Below, in pieces: positions 8,531 through 15,239 of a stretch of DNA of 18,941 nucleotides. The DNA lies in NCBI GenBank assembly GCA_934255105.1, contig CAKQNH010000010.1:1-18941 (forward strand). Reading direction: 5' to 3'. The translations under genes were made by a program, and so were the position numbers. The notes beneath the pieces are model-generated. The model saw only the letters and a list, made by a program, of their open reading frames with translations, made no database searches and was not told the origin of the DNA. How positions within the stretch are numbered: position 1 is the first letter of the stretch; every line of letters begins with the position of its first letter. Source of the stretch: an uncultured Pirellulaceae bacterium. GTDB lineage: Bacteria; Planctomycetota; Planctomycetia; Pirellulales; Pirellulaceae.

Positions 8531-9907
8531 CTACGAAGCAGCGCGATGGACTTGGTCGATAGCGGCGGCGATGCGCTCCATGTCGCCAGGCTTGCCCAGC
8601 AAAGTTGTCTGAGTGAACCACACGGCTTGTTGGCACAATTGGTCATTGACCGGACAGGCGTTGCGCTCGGCCCAGCCGGCCATGAAGTCGCTGCCATAGA
8701 TCTTTTGATAGTGCGGGTTTTCAGCCAAGGCCAACACGTGTTTAGAACTGTTCAGTGGCGAATAGCCGGGGCTGGCCGAGACGCCTGCCGCGCGCAGTTC
8801 TGCAAGGAATTGATCGCGCGGGCGGCCGCCAAAGGCTTGCGGGTCGTAATGGAACATGTACAGGTGCCAGCCGCTGCGATCGCAACCGTCGTAAAGTTTG
8901 GCTGGTCGGATGCCGGGGATCTCCGACAGCATCTTCGACAGGTACGTCGCATTTTCGTCGCGCAGTTTGGCCTGTGCTTCGAATCGTGCAAGCTGCGTTA
9001 GCAGAATGCCGCCTTGGAATTCTGTCATGCGGAAATTGGCGCCGCGACCAAGCGTCCCGCCTGAGCGACCACCGCCGGGGGAGTGGAAGTCATAGCAGCG
9101 ATTGGCAAAATCCGCGTCGTTGGTGAGTACCGCACCACCTTCGCCAGCCGTAAGATTCTTTGAAGCTTGGAAACTGAAGCAGCCCCCCAGGCCGCGCGTG
9201 CCTACCGGTTGGCCACGCCACACGGCCAGCGGCGCTTGGCAGGCGTCCTCGATGAACGGAACATTCTTTTGTTGGGCGACGCGGCCAATCGCATCTAGAT
9301 CGGCCGGCGTGCCGGCGATATGCACTGGCAGCAGCAACTTGGTGTTGTCGGTAATAGCCTGCTCAATCTTGCTGGCATCGATCTGCATCGATTCTAGATC
9401 GGAATCCACGAAGACGGGCAGAGCGAAGTAATCGGTGATGACGTTAAACGTAGCCACGAAGGTGTAGGGAGGAAGAATGACTTCATCCCCTGGGCCAACA
9501 TTCAATGCGCCCAGGGCTGTCATTAGTGCGGTCGTGCCTGAACTGGTGGCCACGCAGTGCTGCGCCTGCATTGTCTCGCGCCAACGCTCTTCGAACTCAG
9601 CAACTCGTTTGCCAGCGCCTCGTCCCCAGCGTCCCGAATTGAGTACATCCAGCAGTCCACCTGCGTCGCTGTCATCCCACACGGGCCACGATACGGGTCG
9701 CTCGGCTGGCGTCAGTCGATGGCTGGTCGACGTCGCCCCGGGATTTTCAAGCGGTGCAGCATCGGATCGCACGGCTTGAGCGCAGGCGACCGCTGAGAGG
9801 GCTAGACCACCGGTCAATAGCTGGCGGCGATCGATCACTGGGCGGGAGTTGGACGAGTCGGACGAAAGGCTGGGTTGCGTATTGGATGGGGTGTTGGGTT
9901 TTGACAT
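8531..9907 (-). CDS. DegT/DnrJ/EryC1/StrS-family PLP aminotransferase with twin-arginine leader
   Basis: Encodes 458 residues. The catalytic core is complete: TSSGTTAL (from 121, cofactor phosphate region), PFIEDACQA with Asp221 to contact the PLP ring nitrogen, and FSFQASKNLTAGEGG with Lys250 as the PLP lysine. The family usually aminates keto sugars on nucleotides in the cytoplasm. Here residues 1-50 add a polar, Ser/Asn-rich segment and then DRRQLLTGGLALSAVACAQA, with Arg27-Arg28 before a hydrophobic stretch, which fits a Tat signal. Tat export would allow folding and PLP loading before transport. The ATG at 9907 has GGAGA about 9 bases upstream. It lies 165 bases downstream of rmlA on the same strand and may belong to that transcription unit. 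The substrate is unknown; a non-catalytic or dehydratase-like role in the envelope is possible. Confidence 0.88.
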   Translation of the reverse strand: MSKPNTPSNTQPSLSSDSSNSRPVIDRRQLLTGGLALSAVACAQAVRSDAAPLENPGATSTSHRLTPAERPVSWPVWDDSDAGGLLDVLNSGRWGRGAGKRVAEFEERWRETMQAQHCVATSSGTTALMTALGALNVGPGDEVILPPYTFVATFNVITDYFALPVFVDSDLESMQIDASKIEQAITDNTKLLLPVHIAGTPADLDAIGRVAQQKNVPFIEDACQAPLAVWRGQPVGTRGLGGCFSFQASKNLTAGEGGAVLTNDADFANRCYDFHSPGGGRSGGTLGRGANFRMTEFQGGILLTQLARFEAQAKLRDENATYLSKMLSEIPGIRPAKLYDGCDRSGWHLYMFHYDPQAFGGRPRDQFLAELRAAGVSASPGYSPLNSSKHVLALAENPHYQKIYGSDFMAGWAERNACPVNDQLCQQAVWFTQTTLLGKPGDMERIAAAIDQVHRAAS

Positions 9908-10072
9908 ATGATCATTTCTCCAGAGCCAGAGTAAGCTACGAACGAGTGGACAAGCCGCTGCGTGGCCTTATTAAAATTGTAGTCGCTATCGCCTCGTAGG
10001 GTTGGCGGAGTTTGAGAATTGAATCGGCGTCGACCGCCCTTGCTGAAGCTGCGGGTTACGAACAATCTAGAT

Positions 10073-10960
10073 TTAGTGCGTTTCTTCATCATCGAGCAAT
10101 TCCAGCAGGTAGTCGCCGTATGGATTCTGCAAACTCTGAGCTTGCGAGCGCAGTGCGGCAGCATCGATAAAGCCACAGCGGAAGGCGATCTCCTCAGGAC
10201 AAGCGATCTTCAAACCCTGTCGATTCTCAATCGTTTCAACAAAGTTGGCCACCTGGTTGAGCGACTCGAAGGTTCCAGCGTCGAGCCAGGCGAAGCCGCG
10301 CGAAAACGGCTGAACGTTCAATTGTCCACGGCGCAGGTACTCCCGAGTGAGGTCGGTGCTTTCCAGCGCGCCGCGCGCGGACGGTTGCAAACCGCGCGCG
10401 ATCTCTACTACTTGATCATCATAGAAGTACAGTCCTGGCACCGCAAATTTGGAACGCGGCTGTTTGGGTTTTTCCTGCAACGAGCGAGCTTGTCCGTGCG
10501 CGTCGAATTCAATGACACCGTAGCGCTGTGGATCTTTGACTAGATAAGCGAAAATGGTCGCGCCGCTCGGCCGCGCTGCCACACTGCTGAGCATGGTGCG
10601 AAAGCCTTGTCCGTAAAAGAAATTGTCTCCCAAGACCAGCGTCGACGGAGAGTCGCCCACGAAATCTGCACCGATCAGAAAGGCCTGCGCCACCCCGGCC
10701 GGTTGCGACTGTGCGGCATAAGTGAATTGAACTCCCCATTTCTGTCCGCTCCCTAGCAAGCGTTCGAAGAGCGGCAAATCGTGCGGTGTGGAAATGATCA
10801 GAATATCGCGAATGCCCGCTAGCATGAGCACCGAGATCGGATAGTAAATCATCGGCTTGTCGTACACCGGCAACAGTTGCTTGCTGACCGCTAATGTCAG
10901 CGGATGCAGTCGTGTGCCCGAACCTCCAGCTAGGACAATTCCCTTGCGCTCGCCACTCAT
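10073..10960 (-). CDS. rmlA: Glucose-1-phosphate thymidylyltransferase
   Basis: Encodes 295 residues, the normal length for RmlA. It joins dTTP and glucose-1-phosphate to give dTDP-glucose, the first step of dTDP-L-rhamnose and related sugar pathways, in the cytoplasm. Visible motifs are the nucleotide-binding GIVLAGGSGTRLHPLT (residues 7-22), YDKPMIYYP (33-41), QPAGVAQA (86-93) and LVLGDNFFYG (108-117) with metal-binding Asp112. The frame stays open to a GTG at 11053 inside the upstream repeat array. I chose the ATG at 10960 because the protein family starts at this point and AGAGAAG lies 9 bases upstream. It follows rmlB on the same strand with a 278-base gap that contains the 29-bp array. 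rmlC and rmlD are not in the window. Confidence 0.96.
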   Translation of the reverse strand: MSGERKGIVLAGGSGTRLHPLTLAVSKQLLPVYDKPMIYYPISVLMLAGIRDILIISTPHDLPLFERLLGSGQKWGVQFTYAAQSQPAGVAQAFLIGADFVGDSPSTLVLGDNFFYGQGFRTMLSSVAARPSGATIFAYLVKDPQRYGVIEFDAHGQARSLQEKPKQPRSKFAVPGLYFYDDQVVEIARGLQPSARGALESTDLTREYLRRGQLNVQPFSRGFAWLDAGTFESLNQVANFVETIENRQGLKIACPEEIAFRCGFIDAAALRSQAQSLQNPYGDYLLELLDDEETH

Positions 10961-11034
10961 GAATGAAATCTTCTCTGTGGAACTGTAAGTTAATTTAAAA
11001 GCCAGGTGACTTTGGAAATTCTGAAAGTAGGCTA

Positions 11035-11255
11035 TGACAAGCTGGAAGCTCACGGGGGTGACAAGCTAGAAGCTTATCCCAGGGAGGTGACAAGCTGGAA
11101 GCTTATGCCACGGAGGTGACAAGCTAGAAGCTTATCCACGGGGGTGACAAGCTGGAAGCTTATCCCGCGGGGGTGACAAGCTGGAAGCTTATCCCAGGGG
11201 GGTGACAAGCTGGAAGCTTATCCCACGGAGGTGACAAGCTAGAAGCTTATCCCAC
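11035..11255. repeat. Eight-copy tandem array of ~29-bp palindromic units between rmlB and rmlA
   Basis: Units with TGACAAGCT start at 11035, 11059, 11088, 11117, 11145, 11174, 11203 and 11232, so spacings are 24, 29, 29, 28, 29, 29 and 29. Each unit contains AAGCT-nGA-AGCTT, a 5-bp palindrome with a 3-nt loop, then TATCCCAC and a run of G. The main variable base (G in five copies, A in copies 2, 4 and 8) is in the loop, so the stem is preserved. Copy 1 is shortened, and a possible decayed ninth copy begins at 11007 (AGGTGACTTTGGAA), 28 bases further left, so decay increases toward rmlA. Copy 8 overlaps the 3' end of rmlB. In an rmlB-rmlA transcript the array would form a series of small hairpins. 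There are no unique spacers. Confidence 0.94.
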
Positions 11256-12282
11256 GCTGGGGGCGAGTCGAAGCGACCCATTGTGGATTGTCGATGTACC
11301 ACTGCAGCGTCTCTCGCAGACCGCTTTCGAACGAATGCACGGCCGACCATCCCAATTCCTGCTTGATCCGTGTGCAGTCAATAGCATAACGCCAATCATG
11401 GCCGGGCCGATCGCTAACGAACTCGATCAAGTTTCTGCGGGGCCCCGCCTGCGGCACGCCCAGCAGCTCATCCAGCGTATCACAGATCTTGTGCACAACC
11501 TGTAGATTGGTGCGCTGGCTGTCACCGCCCACGTTGTAGACTTGTCCTACCTGACCTGCTTCGAGCACACGTTGCAACGCTCGACAGTGATCCTCCACGT
11601 GCAGCCAATCGCGGACGTTGCTACCCGTGCCATAGACCGGTAGTGGCTTTCCAACCATGGCGTTGAGTGTTACTAATGGAATGAGCTTCTCAGGGAATTG
11701 GTAGGGGCCGTAGTTGTTCGAACAACTGGTAGTCAATACTGGCAGTCCATAGGTGTGATGGTAGGCGCGCACGAAATGATCGGCGGCCGCCTTGGATGCC
11801 GAATAGGGTGAATTGGGCGCATAGCGCGTGTCCTCTCGAAACAGACCGCAATCTCCCAGCGAACCATACACTTCATCCGTGGACACTTGCAGCAGTCTGA
11901 ATGCCCGCTGCCGATCCTCGGGGAGCGTCTGCCACCATCGCAACGTGCTGTTCAGCAGGCGGTAAGTGCCTACCACGTTGGTCATCACAAATTGTTCGGG
12001 ATCGTCGATGGAGCGATCCACGTGGGACTCGGCTGCAAAATTGACCACCCATCGCGGTTGGTACTCTGCCAACAATCGACTGACCAAAGCCGTATCACCA
12101 ATATCCCCCTGCACTAAGCGATAACGCTCAGCCGGCACTGTGGGCACCGAGGTAGTGGTCGAGGCGTAGGTCAATTTATCCAAGTTGACGATCAAGGATT
12201 GTGGGAACTGCTGTAGCGATTGCCTGATAAAGCAACTGCCGATAAAGCCCGCACCTCCAGTAACCAACACGGTGTCGTTCAA
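11239..12282 (-). CDS. rmlB: dTDP-glucose 4,6-dehydratase
   Basis: Encodes 347 residues. It converts dTDP-glucose to dTDP-4-keto-6-deoxyglucose using bound NAD, in the cytoplasm. The Rossmann motif VTGGAGFIG is at 7-15, the catalytic Thr135-Asp136-Glu137 is in STDEVYG, and the active-site pair Tyr160/Lys164 is in YSASK. AAESHVDRS and NNYGPYQFPEKL are further family signatures. I take the TTG at 12282 as start because GAGGA at 12291-12295 lies 8 bases upstream and the protein then begins NDTVLVTGG, as usual. A TTG at 12303 would add 7 residues. The last five residues and the TAG stop come from copy 8 of the tandem repeat (11235-11255). The gene is the first of the rmlB-rmlA unit and is divergent from the BNR gene. 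Confidence 0.95.
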   Translation of the reverse strand: MNDTVLVTGGAGFIGSCFIRQSLQQFPQSLIVNLDKLTYASTTTSVPTVPAERYRLVQGDIGDTALVSRLLAEYQPRWVVNFAAESHVDRSIDDPEQFVMTNVVGTYRLLNSTLRWWQTLPEDRQRAFRLLQVSTDEVYGSLGDCGLFREDTRYAPNSPYSASKAAADHFVRAYHHTYGLPVLTTSCSNNYGPYQFPEKLIPLVTLNAMVGKPLPVYGTGSNVRDWLHVEDHCRALQRVLEAGQVGQVYNVGGDSQRTNLQVVHKICDTLDELLGVPQAGPRRNLIEFVSDRPGHDWRYAIDCTRIKQELGWSAVHSFESGLRETLQWYIDNPQWVASTRPQRGISF

Positions 12283-12290
12283 TACGTAGG

Positions 12291-12295
12291 TCCTC
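12291..12295 (-). promoter_or_regulatory. Shine-Dalgarno site deciding the rmlB TTG start
   Basis: The minus strand reads GAGGA, 8 bases before the TTG at 12282. Three successive TTG codons at 12295-12303 are alternative starts but overlap or precede this site, so they are less plausible. Confidence 0.6.
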
Positions 12296-12303
12296 AACAA
12301 CAA

Positions 12304-12335
12304 ACATTATGTAGCGGAAACATTATGCAGCGAAA
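12304..12335. repeat. 16-bp imperfect tandem repeat upstream of rmlB
   Basis: ACATTATGTAGCGGAA (12304-12319) is followed at once by ACATTATGCAGCGAAA (12320-12335), 14 of 16 identical. The second copy runs on into AGTCGCCA, so the piece GCAGCGAAAGTCGCCA resembles part of one arm of the paired-hairpin repeat at 8409-8472. A small GCTGG-GTAAT-CCAGC hairpin follows at 12370-12384. All lie in the divergent spacer between rmlB and the BNR gene, where the promoters of both should be. No clear promoter hexamers are visible. Confidence 0.5.
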
Positions 12336-12475
12336 GTCGCCACGGGTTAGATTGTAGAACCAAAGTCGAGCTGGGTAATCCAGCACCGATGGCAGGCCCG
12401 CTCGAATTGGCCTAAAGTGGAACTATTATAAATGGACAGAGATTATCAAAGCCGCATACACGAAGCAATAAACTA

Positions 12476-14956
12476 ATGAATTGGACACAGAACATCTGCA
12501 CCTGCTTTCGGCACACCGCTCTGGCCATTTTCGCGGTGGCGGCTAGCGCATTATGGATCGCTGGTGTCGCAATGGCCAATGATACCCTATCGGCTGCTCC
12601 ATTGACTTTAGCAGCACCAGCCGGGATCGACGATGGAGACATGCCCCTGCGCTTGGGCGGCGTGGGGGGTGTCTACTTCTTGGCCGAACCGGGTGAGTTG
12701 ATCATCGATGTGTTCAAGCAAGACCTCAAACGCACCAGCACTTCGACCCAGTTGCGAGCCATTCTGGTGGGACCCGATCGCAGCCTAGTGCAGGAGCAAT
12801 TGATTCCGCACGCTACTCAGCCTGCGGGCAATAAGCCACCCGCCGCACAGCGTGTTCGATTTTCGACGGTCGTCAAGGACAAGGGGGTCTACGCGCTGAA
12901 CATTACGGTCGCCAACGACCGTTACGGAACAGCCATGCGTTGGGGCTTTCGCACGAACTGTCCTCACTACATCGTTGAAACTTCCCGCGGGCATCGCGAT
13001 CAGGCGCACGAAGAACCGATCGTGGTGGATACTCCCGCGCGTGCGGGGGACATCTGCTTTCTCCCACGCGCCAAGGCTTTTCAAATCGAATTATCCGGCT
13101 TGCCCAAGAGCGTGGAGCAAGTCGCCGTATTCGATGCTCAAAATCGCCTGATCCGAGAGATCAAGGTGGACAGCCAGGGGCGAGCTGTTCATCAGTTCGC
13201 CGCAGATCCGCAGCGCGGCGACCGACCTTGGCGTCTCCATCTACCCTCCTATCAAGCCACAGTACAGATCGATGGTGTCACTCGCTGGGATCGCAGCGAC
13301 GCCTATCAGAATCTTTGCTGTTGGTCGCCCAGTCGCGATGCGTGGTTCCCTTGGCTTGAATATCGCTGGTTGGTGACGCCCTATCAACGCACTATATATC
13401 GCAGCGGTTTGGAACACACTCAGCAAGCATTTCGCATCCACAACAATTCGGCCAAGCCCCAAACTATTCGGCTCGCTCTGGAATTTCCACAGCTACCATG
13501 GCCTGCCAAGTTGTCGTCCAGTAGCGTCCACTTAGCACCGCGAGCAGCCACAGAAGTAACCCTGAACTTTGCCGCTGCCGCAGCGGACCAGACTCACATA
13601 ATTCATTTGCGCGCAACGCCCGAGGCCGCACCAGATTTTTCAACCTACGCCACGCTGACTGTAAAACCCGGCCAATCATCCACGACAGCCCGTCTGGATC
13701 TGCCGCTCACGCTCAAACCGTATCGACATGAGAATGAACAGCTTGGCTACGTGCCCGAATATCCGCTAGACAACCAAGTCTATTTCGATTTGGAGAATCG
13801 TCCTTACGTTGTGTCCGACAGAAAACTGTGGCGCAAGGTAGACGGACAGTGGCTAGCCAGCGACGCTGGTGCCGCCCGGCGACACGCCTCCGTGGGAGAT
13901 GGCCCCATTCATACGACCAGCAGCAAGGTAGCCTTTGATCGAGAGCACGGTGTCTACCTGATCGGACAGAGTGGCGGGACCGCCGTGCTGCTCCACTCCA
14001 CGGACCGTGGTGCGAGCTTTACCGCCTATGCGCTCCCTGCACACGGCACCCTTCCCAGCGGGTTTGACATCGAGCAGTTCTCGGGGAACAACCGTCCCGA
14101 CGGGCCGCCACCCATCGTCAGATTCACTCGTACCGCGTCGGATCCAAAACTAATATGGCGCAAGGTGCATCAGCTAGACCTGATAATCCCCGAACTCCAG
14201 GATGGGCAGATTGTCTTTAGAGAGCCCGTGTCGCTGTCGGATAAGTGCATCGGATTTTCATCGCACTCCGGAATCCCATCAGCGGTCGTGTCGCGTGGCA
14301 ATGACGTGCATGTCGTATGGGGCGAGGCGACGGATCCAAAGGAAAAAGTTGCCGGCGTGCCCGGATACGTTGCCACTTATAATCGCGATACACGGCAAGT
14401 GAGTGACCCGACGTTGGTTGGCTTTGGTCCGCCGGCAAACGACGTGCATAACACACCCAGCATCACGCTGGACAATCAGGGGATTCTACACGTATTGATC
14501 GGAACGCATGGGAACCCTTTCCCCTATACGCACTCGCTGCAGTCCAGCGGCATTGCATCGCAGTGGACAAATGCCCAGCCGATGTCAAATGCTAGGCAGA
14601 CCTATGTTGGATTGGTGGCAGGGCCCGACGGCACGCTGCACTGCGTCTACCGCATGTGGCGATCCAACGAGGAGCCGCATCCCGAGAGCCACCACGCCGT
14701 GCTGGCCTATTCGCGCAAGCCACTAGGCCAGCCATGGAGTGAACCCGTCCCGCTCGTAGTGGCAGCTTTTTCTGAATACAGCGTCTTCTATCATCGATTG
14801 ACGATTGATCATGACGGAGGTTTGTGGCTCTCGTACGACTACTGGTCGACCTTTTGGTTCTATCGCAACGACCACTTCGGTTCCCGCCGCGGGCTGATCA
14901 CCAGCCCCGATGGCGGCCAGTCGTGGTATTTGGCAACCGGGGATCATGCACCGTAG
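12476..14956 (+). CDS. Exported BNR-repeat (sialidase-like propeller) protein
   Basis: Encodes 826 residues. Residues 1-34 form a signal peptide (hydrophobic LAIFAVAASALWIAGVA ending AMA, then NDTLS). The C-terminal half, from roughly residue 410, looks like a BNR/sialidase-type propeller, with Asp-box motifs at 508-515 (STDRGASF) and 810-818 (SPDGGQSWY) and aromatic-rich strands between them. Residues 35-400 are beta-rich with no motif I recognise; one part reads like an immunoglobulin-like or NPCBM-like adhesive domain. Family members are usually labelled BNR repeat-containing; some bind or cleave glycans, but no sialidase arginine triad can be assigned by eye, so activity is not claimed. 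The ATG at 12476 has no good Shine-Dalgarno but is needed for the signal peptide. The stop is 15 bases before the MITE-like element. Confidence 0.85.
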   Translation: MNWTQNICTCFRHTALAIFAVAASALWIAGVAMANDTLSAAPLTLAAPAGIDDGDMPLRLGGVGGVYFLAEPGELIIDVFKQDLKRTSTSTQLRAILVGPDRSLVQEQLIPHATQPAGNKPPAAQRVRFSTVVKDKGVYALNITVANDRYGTAMRWGFRTNCPHYIVETSRGHRDQAHEEPIVVDTPARAGDICFLPRAKAFQIELSGLPKSVEQVAVFDAQNRLIREIKVDSQGRAVHQFAADPQRGDRPWRLHLPSYQATVQIDGVTRWDRSDAYQNLCCWSPSRDAWFPWLEYRWLVTPYQRTIYRSGLEHTQQAFRIHNNSAKPQTIRLALEFPQLPWPAKLSSSSVHLAPRAATEVTLNFAAAAADQTHIIHLRATPEAAPDFSTYATLTVKPGQSSTTARLDLPLTLKPYRHENEQLGYVPEYPLDNQVYFDLENRPYVVSDRKLWRKVDGQWLASDAGAARRHASVGDGPIHTTSSKVAFDREHGVYLIGQSGGTAVLLHSTDRGASFTAYALPAHGTLPSGFDIEQFSGNNRPDGPPPIVRFTRTASDPKLIWRKVHQLDLIIPELQDGQIVFREPVSLSDKCIGFSSHSGIPSAVVSRGNDVHVVWGEATDPKEKVAGVPGYVATYNRDTRQVSDPTLVGFGPPANDVHNTPSITLDNQGILHVLIGTHGNPFPYTHSLQSSGIASQWTNAQPMSNARQTYVGLVAGPDGTLHCVYRMWRSNEEPHPESHHAVLAYSRKPLGQPWSEPVPLVVAAFSEYSVFYHRLTIDHDGGLWLSYDYWSTFWFYRNDHFGSRRGLITSPDGGQSWYLATGDHAP

Positions 14957-14971
14957 TCACGCTCTTTGGAA

Positions 14972-15150
14972 TGCTGCGACTTGTCGTAGCTTTTCACGCA
15001 AACCTGCGCCACAGCCAGCGTTAGACGGTATGAGACAGAACGAGCAAAAAATCGGCAGACTGAAGAACCTCTCTGTCAGCGAGCAGTTCTCCAATACCAA
15101 TGCTGTTACCGCTGCCCGGCAGTCGCAAAAAGCTACGACAAGTCGCAGCA
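14972..15150. mobile_element. 179-bp MITE-like element with perfect 23-bp terminal inverted repeats
   Basis: The left end 14972-14994 (TGCTGCGACTTGTCGTAG then CTTTT) is the exact reverse complement of the right end 15128-15150. The inner 133 bp encode nothing recognisable; short open frames crossing it are accidental. Each end also contains the small palindrome CGAC-TT-GTCG. No target-site duplication is visible at the borders (flanks A and GTACAAGG). The element sits between the convergent BNR and esterase genes, 15 bases after one stop and 89 bases from the other. Size, perfect ends and lack of coding content fit a non-autonomous transposable element or a long-hairpin repeat. The rest of the spacer, 15151-15239, shows nothing. 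Confidence 0.8.
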
Positions 15151-15239
15151 GTACAAGGTTGCTTTCACGCTGACCCAAGAAGACGTTACCTTCAAAGCTT
15201 GTGCTAAGGGATGGCCTGAATTGCGATTTGCACGGTTGC

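Noticed and set aside
9835..10176. 113-residue minus-strand open frame spanning the rmlA-aminotransferase spacer
   Set aside because: It overlaps both real genes out of frame and shows no domain; the spacer itself (9908-10072) holds nothing I can name.
10961..11053. Longer rmlA start at a GTG inside the repeat array
   Set aside because: The extra 31 residues are repeat and spacer sequence; the RmlA family begins at the ATG at 10960, which has a plausible ribosome site.
11035..11255. CRISPR array
   Set aside because: The 29-bp units abut directly and are near-identical over their whole length, so there are no spacers.
14957..15178. 73-residue open frame over the MITE-like element
   Set aside because: It reads through both inverted ends and has no recognisable protein features.
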